NCBI GenBank assembly: GCA_944385595.1
Contig: CALWXY010000187.1
Span: 1-18,667 of the forward strand
Reading direction: 5' to 3'
Length of the DNA stretch: 18,667 nt
Source: an uncultured Oscillospiraceae bacterium
GTDB taxonomy: Bacteria > Bacillota > Clostridia > Oscillospirales > Oscillospiraceae
Shown here: piece by piece, positions 1 to 6,600 of the stretch
How the letters are laid out: the number at the start of each line of letters is the position of its first letter
Numbering within the stretch: the stretch's first letter is position 1
Program-made: the position numbers and the translations under genes
The notes under the pieces: model-generated
The model's database searches: none
The model's input: only the letters and a program-made list of their open reading frames with translations
Told to the model about the DNA's origin: nothing

Positions 1-346
1 GGTTGGTCTCGACTATGCGGCGGAAGTCGTCCGGCTCGTAGTCGATGAGCAGCTTGTACTGGTTGACACCGGCGTTGTTTATCCAGACGTCGATGCGGCC
101 GTATTTTGCGACGACGGCGTCGGCCAGAGCCTGAAGCTCGTCGTATTTGGTGACGTCGGTGCGCATGGTGAAGAGCTCAAAGCCGAGGGAGGCAAATTCC
201 TCTTTGGCGGCGTCGAGCTTCTCCTGACGTCTGGCGCAGACGCAGACCTTGCAGCCCTCGCGGGCAAATTCAAGCGCGGCAGCCTTGCCTATGCCCTGAG
301 AGCCGCCGGTGATAACAACAACTTTGTCTTTCAGTCCGAGTTCCAT
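1..346 (-). CDS. Short-chain dehydrogenase/reductase (SDR), 3' end outside window
   Basis: Partial gene; the visible 115 N-terminal residues start MELGLKDKVVVITGG. They contain the classical SDR cofactor motif TGGSQGIG (about residues 14-21, a TGxxxGxG Rossmann loop) and the NNAG motif (about residues 91-94) that supports the central beta sheet. Family knowledge says such proteins are cytoplasmic NAD(P)(H)-dependent oxidoreductases acting on alcohol or keto groups. The catalytic Ser-Tyr-Lys residues would lie beyond position 1, so the substrate cannot be guessed. The basic residues after strand 2 (CARRQEK) suggest NADP(H) rather than NAD; this is an inference. The start is fixed by a GGAGG ribosome site (355-359) about 8 nt upstream of the ATG. 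It lies downstream of the anti-sigma gene but behind a terminator-like hairpin and its own candidate promoter, so it is probably transcribed separately. Confidence 0.93.
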   Translation of the reverse strand, partial: MELGLKDKVVVITGGSQGIGKAAALEFAREGCKVCVCARRQEKLDAAKEEFASLGFELFTMRTDVTKYDELQALADAVVAKYGRIDVWINNAGVNQYKLLIDYEPDDFRRIVETN

Positions 347-378
347 GGGGGATACCTCCAATTTATTCTGTTACCACC

Positions 379-407
379 AATATATAACAACGGCGAGTTT
401 ATGACCA
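379..407 (-). promoter_or_regulatory. Putative sigma-A-type promoter of the SDR gene
   Basis: On the minus strand TGGTCA (402-407) lies 17 bp upstream of TATATT (379-384), about 30 bp before the SDR start codon and just after the upstream hairpin. The -35 matches consensus at 4 of 6 positions. The spacing is ideal but the boxes are imperfect, so this is a plausible rather than proven promoter. Confidence 0.4.
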
Positions 408-418
408 GACCATAAAAC

Positions 419-457
419 GAACAGGCAGTGCCCGCTTTTCGGGTACTGCCTGTTTTG
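419..457 (-). terminator. Rho-independent terminator after the anti-sigma gene
   Basis: Arms at 421-434 and 440-453 pair over 14 positions with one G-T wobble around a 5-nt loop, immediately after the anti-sigma stop codon. On the minus strand the hairpin is followed by TTCGTTTTATGG, a moderate U-rich tail. On the plus strand it is followed by TTTT, so it may also stop transcription coming from the left. Confidence 0.75.
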
Positions 458-459
458 AA

Positions 460-1686
460 TCAGTCGTAGTCTACGTCGTACTCGATTATGGCGCCGGTGG
501 TGCCGTCAATCTCGTACTCATATTCCATGTAGCCGGACTTGAACTCGACGGAGTACTCAAGGCGGCCGTCGTCGTAGTCGGCCTCGACCTCAAGCTCGCG
601 CACATCGCCGGCGGCAAAGCCCGCGTGGTTGAGCGCGATGTCGCGCGCGGCCTCGTAGCCGATGTCGCCGTCGACTCCGCCGGACGGGGCGGGAGTCTCG
701 ACCTGATTCCCGGTGAAGTAGGGCCGCTCGACTATGGCGGCGGTGAGGGCGTCGATTTTGTACTCGTACTCTGTGCGGCCGTAGTCAAACTCGACATCAT
801 AGACCATGAGGCCGTTGTCGAAGTCGAACTCGACCTCGATTTTGCTGAGCTGGTCGGCGGTGAGGCCGGCGTCGGCGATGGAGGCGGCGAGCGCGGCCTC
901 GGTGCCGATGTATGCGCCGGAGCTGGCGCTGCCGGTGGAGGTGACGCCGTCGACGCTGTTTTTCGGGTTGGAGAGTATGAGATTCAGGTCGTTCACCGAG
1001 AGGGCGGAGAGCTCGGCGAAGCTGTAGGTGGGGTTGGCCTCGAGAATCTCGTTAATCAGCGCGGCCTTGCCGTGGGAGATGCCGTACTCCTGCGAGAGGG
1101 AGTCGACCTCCGCGCCGCTGATGTATTGCGACAGAATCGAGGCATTCACCGACGCGGCTGCCAGCGTCTCATTGATGTCCTGCGTAATCTCGGCGCTGAG
1201 GCGCTCGCCGCGCGCGGCATCGCTGTCCTCGACGGAGATGAGTATGGAGTTTGCAAGCTCGTCGATGTAGCCGTGGCTGAGCAGGGAGCCGATTACGGCG
1301 CTGACGGCTGTGTTGACGTGCGCGCCCTCGAGCGGGATGCCCTCGAGCACCTCCTGCGCGTCAGGGTTCATGGCGGTCGCGCCGAGGACTATGGCCTTGT
1401 CATCTAGCCGCAGCTCGATGCTGGGGTTCACGTCGAGCGAGACTATGCTTGCGACAGAGCCGCCGGCGGTGAAGCGCCCGAGCGCGAATGAGGCGGCCAC
1501 TATCAGCACGAGCATGGCCGCAACGGCGGCGATGCGCGGGAAGAGAGAGCGCTTTTTGGCGGATGAAATGGGAGTGACCTGCGCCTCCGGCTGCGCGCCG
1601 CAGGCGGCCATGATGCCGTCAAGCACGTCGGGAGTGACCATTTCGACTGTGCTGGCCAGACGCTGTTCAATTTCGCGGTCAGTCAT
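460..1686 (-). CDS. RsgI-like membrane anti-sigma factor with two extracellular PepSY domains
   Basis: A 408-residue single-pass membrane protein. Residues 1-48 form a short cytoplasmic segment expected to hold the sigma factor. Residues 50-70 are a hydrophobic transmembrane helix. Residues about 79-120 contain SLDVNPSIEL, the hallmark of the RsgI periplasmic domain, and an Ala/Ser-rich helical region follows. Two PepSY-like repeats sit at about 258-320 and 341-405. Each has an EAA helix, an acidic hairpin (EVEFDFDNG; EVEADYDDG) and a YEYxID strand ending in TxAI(V/I)E. The ATG overlaps the sigma-factor stop by 8 bp and has an AGGAG site inside the sigma gene, so the two are translationally coupled. 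A longer reading frame upstream only shadows the sigma gene. By analogy with RsgI, signal-dependent cleavage would release the sigma factor; what the PepSY domains sense is unknown. Confidence 0.88.
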   Translation of the reverse strand: MTDREIEQRLASTVEMVTPDVLDGIMAACGAQPEAQVTPISSAKKRSLFPRIAAVAAMLVLIVAASFALGRFTAGGSVASIVSLDVNPSIELRLDDKAIVLGATAMNPDAQEVLEGIPLEGAHVNTAVSAVIGSLLSHGYIDELANSILISVEDSDAARGERLSAEITQDINETLAAASVNASILSQYISGAEVDSLSQEYGISHGKAALINEILEANPTYSFAELSALSVNDLNLILSNPKNSVDGVTSTGSASSGAYIGTEAALAASIADAGLTADQLSKIEVEFDFDNGLMVYDVEFDYGRTEYEYKIDALTAAIVERPYFTGNQVETPAPSGGVDGDIGYEAARDIALNHAGFAAGDVRELEVEADYDDGRLEYSVEFKSGYMEYEYEIDGTTGAIIEYDVDYD

Positions 1687-2248
1687 TGGCGTCAGCTCCT
1701 TCCAGATAGGTTCGCAGTTTTTTGAGTGCTCTGTGGTACTTGGAGAGCACGGTGGCGAGCGGCATGTCGAGCAGGGAGGATATCTCGCGGTGCTTGACGC
1801 CGGCCACGGCGTGCAGCATGATGATCTGCCGCTCCTCGTCGGAGAGGATGGCGAGCGCCGCCTCGAGCAGATGGCGGTCGTGCACATTGGAGGCGGAATC
1901 CGGCACGGCGATGGCCGCCCACTCCTCCGGCTCAAGCTCCTGGGACTTGCCTCTGGCCCTGAGCTTCATGAGTGCGAGGTTTTTGGCGATGGCGAGCAGC
2001 CACGCCATGGGCGTGCCTTTTGCGGTGTAAGAGGACGCCGAGCTCCAGACGCGGATATAGGTCTCCTGCAGCACGTCCTCCGCGTCGTGTGCGCTCTTCG
2101 CGATGGAGAGCGCAAAGCCGTAGACGCCGGAGCGCGTGCGGGTGTATAGCTCCGCCAGAGCCTCGCGGTTGCCCGCGGCAATCAAACGTATAAGTCCGTC
2201 GAGGTCCTGCGGAGCGTAGGCCTCGTCGGGCGCGGTGAAGGTGAGCAT
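1679..2248 (-). CDS. ECF-type RNA polymerase sigma factor
   Basis: A 189-residue protein with the two-domain layout of extracytoplasmic-function sigma factors. Region 2 spans about residues 25-103, with DAEDVLQETYIRVW as the core-binding and -10-recognition helices. Region 4 spans about residues 126-183, with LSDEERQIIMLHAVAGVKHREISSLLDMPLATVLSKYHRALKKL as a helix-turn-helix for the -35 element (key residues HREIS and ATVLSKYHRA). Length is normal for the family. The ATG has an AGGAGG site 6 nt upstream. Its last 8 bp overlap the anti-sigma gene, the usual arrangement for a sigma factor held at the membrane by its partner. Such operons are commonly autoregulated, but the target promoter cannot be read with confidence here. 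Confidence 0.95.
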   Translation of the reverse strand: MLTFTAPDEAYAPQDLDGLIRLIAAGNREALAELYTRTRSGVYGFALSIAKSAHDAEDVLQETYIRVWSSASSYTAKGTPMAWLLAIAKNLALMKLRARGKSQELEPEEWAAIAVPDSASNVHDRHLLEAALAILSDEERQIIMLHAVAGVKHREISSLLDMPLATVLSKYHRALKKLRTYLEGADAND

Positions 2249-2267
2249 ATTCAGCCTCCTGTCATGT

Positions 2268-2288
2268 AAATGCCGGAGAGCGGCATTT
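2268..2288 (-). repeat. Perfect 8-bp inverted repeat upstream of the sigma gene
   Basis: AAATGCCG (2268-2275) and CGGCATTT (2281-2288) are exact inverted complements around the 5-nt loop GAGAG. The element sits between the capA terminator and the sigma-factor ribosome site. No strong U-run follows on either strand, so it is less likely to be a terminator than an operator, a leader hairpin or part of a promoter. Confidence 0.55.
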
Positions 2289-2306
2289 TATTGCGTGTTT
2301 CGCAAA

Positions 2307-2340
2307 AAATTTTAAAAGGGAGAGTATCACTCTCCCTTTG
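2307..2340 (-). terminator. Rho-independent terminator of the prfB-capA unit
   Basis: AAAGGGAGAGT (2315-2325) and ACTCTCCCTTT (2329-2339) form a perfect 11-bp stem with a 3-nt loop. On the minus strand it is followed by TTTTAAAATTTTTTG. It begins a few bases after the capA-like stop codon. Confidence 0.9.
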
Positions 2341-2346
2341 TCGGCC

Positions 2347-3483
2347 TCAGCCGTTTATCTCGCTTATATCGTAGCCGTAGCCTATGGAGAGATTGGAGCC
2401 GGTGAAGGTGCCGTCAATCTTGGAGAGAGTGCGCTCGTATTCCTCGCTGCCGACATCGTATGGCACCGGCTGGTAGTTGTTGGAGTTTTTCTCGCCGCTG
2501 CTGGCGCAGGGGATGTGCTCGCGCCCGGTGATGGATATGCTGCCGTCGATGTCGCGCATGACGGTCAGCTTAACGATGATGGTGTCCTTGTCGCGGGGGT
2601 TGGTGTTGCCTCCGAACGACCAGTTGCCCATGCTGTAGTAGATGTAGCCGCCGTTGTACTCCTCGCACTCCTGAAGCGTGTGCGGGTGGCTGCCGTAGAC
2701 GACGTCTGCACCGGCGTCGATGGCGGCGTGACCCTGCGCGGTCTGGGTGGCGTTCACCTGATAGCTGCCCTCGTCGCCCCAGTGGAGCGCGGCGATGATG
2801 AACTCGGCGCCCTCCTCCTTGAGCGCGGCGATGCCCGCCTCAATCTGGGATATCTCGCCGAAGCTGACGGCGTAGACGCCGATTTTGAGGCCGCTGTCGG
2901 TCTCGTATATGGCCCACTCGTCGCGTCCGGCGTAGCCTATGCCGACCTCGTCGAGGGCGGCCTTGGTGTCGGCGTAGCCCTCCTCGCCGTAGTCGAGGAC
3001 GTGGTTGTTGCCGAGGGTGACGAACTCGACGCTGCCCTCCTTCATGATGTTCGCGTACTCAGGCGGGCAGCGGAACATGAAGAGCTTGCCGGGCGTGGCG
3101 GTGCCGCCGTCGGAGAGGACGCACTCGAGGTTCGCTAAGGTGAAGTCGTCGTCATTGAAATAGTCTATGGTCTTGGCGAAGGGGTAGGCGTAGTCGTCGC
3201 CGACGACGTTCTCATAGGCGACGGCCAGGCCCTTTTGAGTCTGGGAGCTGGCGAGGGTGCAGTCGCCAATCATGGTGATTGTGAAGTACTCCGGCTCCGG
3301 CGTGGGCGTGGGAGTCGGAGTGGGTGTGGGCGTGGGAGTCGGCGTCGGGGAAGAGGAGGGGACGGCGGCTTCTTCGGGGTTGACTGCGTCGCCGGAGGAG
3401 TAGACGCTGAGGAGGCAAAATACCAGCACCAGTGCGACGCACAGTATGCGCATGGCGAAGCGGAGCGGTCTGTTATGTTTCAT
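2347..3483 (-). CDS. CapA-family (PGA_cap) exported metallophosphatase-like protein
   Basis: A 378-residue protein. Residues 10-28 are a hydrophobic signal peptide or anchor after basic residues; the Cys in VLVFC is not in a good lipobox. Residues 46-62 are a Pro-Thr linker of eight TP repeats. The catalytic-fold domain starts near residue 67 and shows the family motifs in order: MIGDCTLAS, NLECVLSD, LGNNHVLDYG, ALHWGDEGSYQ, YGSHPHTLQ and YSMGNWSFGG. These correspond to the CapA branch of calcineurin-like enzymes, linked in Bacillus to poly-gamma-glutamate anchoring or export. No capB or capC neighbours are present, so that specific role is doubtful here; a general cell-surface hydrolase is safer. 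The start has a GGAGG site. Only 19 bp separate it from prfB, so the two are probably cotranscribed and stop at the strong hairpin just downstream. Confidence 0.88.
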   Translation of the reverse strand: MKHNRPLRFAMRILCVALVLVFCLLSVYSSGDAVNPEEAAVPSSSPTPTPTPTPTPTPTPTPEPEYFTITMIGDCTLASSQTQKGLAVAYENVVGDDYAYPFAKTIDYFNDDDFTLANLECVLSDGGTATPGKLFMFRCPPEYANIMKEGSVEFVTLGNNHVLDYGEEGYADTKAALDEVGIGYAGRDEWAIYETDSGLKIGVYAVSFGEISQIEAGIAALKEEGAEFIIAALHWGDEGSYQVNATQTAQGHAAIDAGADVVYGSHPHTLQECEEYNGGYIYYSMGNWSFGGNTNPRDKDTIIVKLTVMRDIDGSISITGREHIPCASSGEKNSNNYQPVPYDVGSEEYERTLSKIDGTFTGSNLSIGYGYDISEING

Positions 3484-3502
3484 TCTCTGTCAAGCCTCCG
3501 GT

Positions 3503-4627
3503 TTATTTTTCGGCGTTCTGGCTGAGGTAGGCGTTGATGAAGCCGTCTATATCTCCGTCCATGACGGCGTTGATGTTGCCGCTCTCATAGCCGGTGCGGT
3601 GGTCCTTGGCGAGGGTGTAGGGCATGAAGACGTAGGAGCGGATCTGGCTGCCCCACTCGATCTTCATCTGGACGCCCTTGATGTCGGAAATCTTCTCGGC
3701 GTGCTGCTGCAGCTTTACCTCGGCGAGCTTGGAGCGGAGCATACGCATGGCGTACTCGCGGTTCTGGTGCTGGCTGCGCTCGGTCTGGCAGGAGACGACT
3801 ATGCCGGTGGGGATGTGGGTTATGCGGATGGCGGACTCAGTCTTGTTGACGTGCTGGCCGCCCGCGCCGGAGGAGCGGTAGGTGTCGACCTTGAGGTCCT
3901 CGGGCCTGATTTCAATTTCGTCGTCGTCCTGAATGTCGGGCATGACCTCGAGAGCGGCGAAGCTGGTCTGGCGCCTGCCGGAGGCGTCGAAGGGGGAGAT
4001 GCGCACGAGGCGGTGCACTCCGTTCTCACTTTTGAGGTAGCCGTAGGCGTTCTCGCCCTCTATGAGGACGGCGGCGGACTTGATGCCGGCCTCGTCGCCG
4101 TCGAGGTAGTCCATGGTCTTGAAGGTGAAGCCGTGGCGCTCGGCCCAGCGCATGTACATGCGGTAGAGCATCTGGGCCCAGTCCTGAGCCTCGGTGCCGC
4201 CTGCGCCGGCGTGGAAGTTCAGTATGGCGTTGTTGTTGTCGTACTCGCCGGAGAGCAGGGTGGCAAGGCGCATGTCCTCGAGCTTGCGCTGGAAGACGTC
4301 GAAATCGGAGCGCAGCTCGTCGCGCATGCTGTCGTCGTTCTCGTCGAGGGCCATCTCGCAGATGGTGTAGAGATCGTCCCAGTTGGCGCTGAGCTTGTCG
4401 AAGCTGGAGCACTTGTTTTTGAGCTGCTTGGTGCGCTGGAGCACCTTCTGGGAGTGCTGAATGTCGTTCCAGAAGCCGTCCTTGGCGGCCTCGGCCTCGA
4501 GCTCGGCAATCTCGCGGCGCGCGTCGTCGAGCTTGAGGGCGACGCCGAGATTCGCGAGCGTGGGCTTGAGAGCGTTGAGCTTGGACTTGTACTCCTCAAA
4601 CTCAAGCATACCCATTCCGTTTTCCAT
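3503..4627 (-). CDS. prfB: Peptide chain release factor 2
   Basis: A 374-residue class I release factor that reads UGA and UAA in the ribosomal A site and triggers peptidyl-tRNA hydrolysis. Visible hallmarks are the SPF tripeptide in VRISPFDASGRRQTS (the RF2 stop-codon recognition loop), the catalytic GGQ in SSGAGGQHVNKTESA, and the domain-1 segment ending in DGFWND. I chose the ATG at 4627 because GGGGGA lies 8 nt upstream; the upstream ATG at 4642 lacks good spacing. Most bacterial prfB genes carry an in-frame UGA and +1 frameshift near codon 25. Here the corresponding codons are CTC AAG (4532-4537) and the frame is open throughout. It is the first gene of a probable two-gene unit with the capA-like gene and has a good promoter at 4765-4737. 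Confidence 0.97.
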   Translation of the reverse strand: MENGMGMLEFEEYKSKLNALKPTLANLGVALKLDDARREIAELEAEAAKDGFWNDIQHSQKVLQRTKQLKNKCSSFDKLSANWDDLYTICEMALDENDDSMRDELRSDFDVFQRKLEDMRLATLLSGEYDNNNAILNFHAGAGGTEAQDWAQMLYRMYMRWAERHGFTFKTMDYLDGDEAGIKSAAVLIEGENAYGYLKSENGVHRLVRISPFDASGRRQTSFAALEVMPDIQDDDEIEIRPEDLKVDTYRSSGAGGQHVNKTESAIRITHIPTGIVVSCQTERSQHQNREYAMRMLRSKLAEVKLQQHAEKISDIKGVQMKIEWGSQIRSYVFMPYTLAKDHRTGYESGNINAVMDGDIDGFINAYLSQNAEK

Positions 4628-4677
4628 ATAAAAATCCCCCATTCCGCCGCGGAGAGCGGCACAAACAGTAAATTATA

Positions 4678-4703
4678 TATTATTTTGTCTGCGTCAGCGC
4701 AGA
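4678..4703 (-). other. Small hairpin in the prfB leader
   Basis: On the minus strand TCTGCG and CGCAGA pair perfectly around a CTGA tetraloop (4687-4702), about 60 nt before the prfB start codon and inside its predicted 5' UTR. An A/T-rich tract follows but lacks a clean U-run, so termination is uncertain. Confidence 0.4.
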
Positions 4704-4736
4704 ATTCCCATTAAACAATGGATATTTAACTTAAAT

Positions 4737-4765
4737 AGTATATACAAATTTTCACGAATTGTAAA
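4737..4765 (-). promoter_or_regulatory. prfB: Sigma-A-type promoter of prfB
   Basis: On the minus strand TTTACA (4760-4765) is followed after exactly 17 bp by TATACT (4737-4742). Each box matches consensus at 5 of 6 positions. Transcription would start near 4730, giving a leader of about 100 nt. Confidence 0.8.
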
Positions 4766-4810
4766 TAGAGAGAATCGGTAAAACATTTATCAAAAAATGC
4801 GCCAATCCCC

Positions 4811-4839
4811 TTTAAATTTTCTCAAAAAATTGTTATAAT
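4811..4839 (+). promoter_or_regulatory. prs: Sigma-A-type promoter of prs-pth
   Basis: TTTAAA (4811-4816) lies 17 bp before a perfect TATAAT (4834-4839). The predicted start near 4846 gives a leader of about 47 nt before the prs GTG. It diverges from the prfB promoter, with the two -35 boxes about 45 bp apart. Confidence 0.8.
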
Positions 4840-4892
4840 GAGCACAACAAGCGGTACCACACCGCAATATTATAGAAAAGAGGACTACGATC

Positions 4893-5858
4893 GTGATATC
4901 ACACGGTAAGGATGTAAAAGTTTTTGCCTGTAACTCCAATCTCCCCCTCGCGGAGGGCATCTGCGATTACCTGCACACGGAGCTCGGCAAAAGCAAGACC
5001 ACCGCATTTGCTGACGGAGAGGTCAGCGTATCTCTCTACGAGCCGGTCAGAGGCGAGGACGTTTTCATTATTCAGTCTACGTGCAAACCTGTCAACAACA
5101 ACCTCATGGAGCTGCTGATTATGATCGATGCGGCGCGTCGCGCATCCGCAGGACGAATCACCGCCGTCATCCCCTATTTCGGCTATGCCCGCCAGGACAG
5201 AAAAGCCAAGAGCCGCGACCCCATCTCCACCAAGCTCGTCGCCAACCTCATCACCGAGGCCGGCGCCGACAGAGTCCTGACCATGGATCTCCACGCCAAC
5301 CAGATCCAGGGCTTCTTCGATATCCCGGTTGATAACCTCATGGGCGGCCCCCTCTTCGCCAAGCACTATGCCCGCGAGTTCGGCAAGGGCAACGAGGAGT
5401 TCATGGTCGTCTCGCCCGACGTCGGCAGCGTCGCCAGAGCGCGCAACTTCGCCCACAGACTCGAGATGAAAATGGCCATCGTCGACAAGCGCCGCGAGCG
5501 CGCCAACCAGTGCGAGGTCATGAACATAATAGGCGACGTCAAGGACAAGCACGTCATCCTCTTCGACGATATGGTCGACACCGCCGGCAGCCTCTGCAAC
5601 GCCGCCCGCGCCCTCGTTGAGCTCGGCGGCGCCAAAGACGTCTACGCCTGCGCCAGCCACGGCGTCCTCTCCGGCCCCGCCGTCGGCAGAATCCAGGAGA
5701 GCTACATCAAGGAGCTCCTCCTGCTCGACACCATCCCCTATCCCAGCGACCAGCCCAAGTGCGACAAGATCAAGTACCTCAGCGTCGCCCCCATCTTCGG
5801 CGAGGCCATCACCAGAACCTATAAAGAGACCTCTATCTCCACCCTGTTTGAAGACTGA
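4893..5858 (+). CDS. prs: Ribose-phosphate pyrophosphokinase (PRPP synthetase)
   Basis: A 321-residue cytoplasmic enzyme, of normal family length. It transfers pyrophosphate from ATP to ribose 5-phosphate to make PRPP for purine, pyrimidine, histidine, tryptophan and NAD synthesis. Visible motifs are YFGYARQDRK (95-104, ATP-binding region), the metal-binding MDLHANQIQGFFDIPVDNL (131-149), the flexible-loop basic segment DKRRERANQ (198-206), and the PRPP-binding loop DDMVDTAGSL (225-234). The start is GTG, preceded by AGAGG with about 9 nt spacing; no alternative ATG fits the conserved N-terminus. It is the first gene of a two-gene unit, with pth beginning 2 bp after its stop. prs-pth proximity is common in Firmicutes. 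Confidence 0.98.
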   Translation: MISHGKDVKVFACNSNLPLAEGICDYLHTELGKSKTTAFADGEVSVSLYEPVRGEDVFIIQSTCKPVNNNLMELLIMIDAARRASAGRITAVIPYFGYARQDRKAKSRDPISTKLVANLITEAGADRVLTMDLHANQIQGFFDIPVDNLMGGPLFAKHYAREFGKGNEEFMVVSPDVGSVARARNFAHRLEMKMAIVDKRRERANQCEVMNIIGDVKDKHVILFDDMVDTAGSLCNAARALVELGGAKDVYACASHGVLSGPAVGRIQESYIKELLLLDTIPYPSDQPKCDKIKYLSVAPIFGEAITRTYKETSISTLFED

Positions 5859-5860
5859 TT

Positions 5861-6451
5861 ATGCTTTTCCGGCAAAATAAATCCGAGGGCGGCTGGCTGG
5901 TCGTCTTTCTCGGCAACCCCGGCGTCCGCTATAACGGCACGCGCCACAACGTCGGCTTCATGACCGCCGACGTCGCCGAGAGGAAAACCGGCGCCAGCAT
6001 CAGCCGCCTCAAATTCAAGGCGCTCACGGCCCAGTGCGAGATAAACGGCGAGCGGGTGGTGCTCATGAAGCCGCAGACCTTCATGAACCTCTCGGGCGAG
6101 GCAGTCCGCCCCGCGGCGCAGTTCTATAAAATCCCGCCGGAGCATATAATCGTCGTGTCGGACGACGTCGCGCTGCCCACAGGCAAGCTCCGCATCCGCA
6201 CACACGGCTCCGCCGGCGGTCACAACGGGCTCAAGAGCATAATCTCCCAGCTCGGGACGGACGCATTCCCCAGAGTCCGCGTCGGCGTCGGCTCGCCGCC
6301 CCACCCGGACTACGACATGGCCGATTGGGTCCTCGGTACCTTTAAAAATCAGGACGCCGACGACATCGAAAAAGCCACTGAGCGCGCATACGACGCCGTC
6401 GAGTGCATCATCACCGAGGGCGCGGAGCGCGCGATGAACAAATACAATTAG
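5861..6451 (+). CDS. pth: Peptidyl-tRNA hydrolase
   Basis: A 196-residue enzyme that cleaves peptidyl-tRNAs dropped by ribosomes and recycles the tRNA. Catalytic and binding positions known from the family are all present: N19 in FLGNPG, the catalytic H29 in TRHNVGF, N76 in MKPQTFMNLSG, D102 in VVSDDVALP, and N122 in GGHNGLKSI. The first 10 residues are an extension before the usual start of the family and could be non-essential. The ATG is only 2 nt after the prs stop and has no clear Shine-Dalgarno sequence, which points to translational coupling with prs. The C-terminus, ending AMNKYN, is complete. Confidence 0.97.
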   Translation: MLFRQNKSEGGWLVVFLGNPGVRYNGTRHNVGFMTADVAERKTGASISRLKFKALTAQCEINGERVVLMKPQTFMNLSGEAVRPAAQFYKIPPEHIIVVSDDVALPTGKLRIRTHGSAGGHNGLKSIISQLGTDAFPRVRVGVGSPPHPDYDMADWVLGTFKNQDADDIEKATERAYDAVECIITEGAERAMNKYN

Positions 6452-6483
6452 AGCCAGATATCCAGAGCAACGATTCCGAAACC

Positions 6484-6546
6484 GGGCGCTGAGCGCCCCG
6501 CGGTAACTGAAGCGAGCGGCGGGGCAACCTGCCGCTCGCTGCTTTT
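6484..6546 (+). terminator. Structured pth-glgC leader with terminator-like hairpin
   Basis: Three overlapping helices can be drawn. A is GGGCGC/GCGCCC (6484-6498). B is GCCCCGC (6495-6501) with GCGGGGC (6519-6525). C is AGCGAGCGGC (6511-6520) with GCCGCTCGCT (6531-6540), followed by GCTTTT. B excludes A and clashes with C, while A and C can coexist. C resembles a weak intrinsic terminator for prs-pth, and the set resembles an attenuator. No known riboswitch class was recognised. Confidence 0.55.
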
Positions 6547-6600
6547 CCGGCGCGGCCGCCGAAACCAGCGTAATAGGAAATTACTCAGGAGGTCATGCGT

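Noticed and set aside
1687..1935. 83-residue upstream extension of the anti-sigma frame
   Set aside because: It is Ser/Pro/Arg-rich low-complexity sequence shadowing the sigma gene; a good start with AGGAG and an 8-bp overlap exists at 1686.
3298..3350. Short repetitive GTGGGC/GTCGGA DNA tract
   Set aside because: It is the coding sequence of the Thr-Pro linker of the CapA-like protein, not a CRISPR or regulatory repeat.
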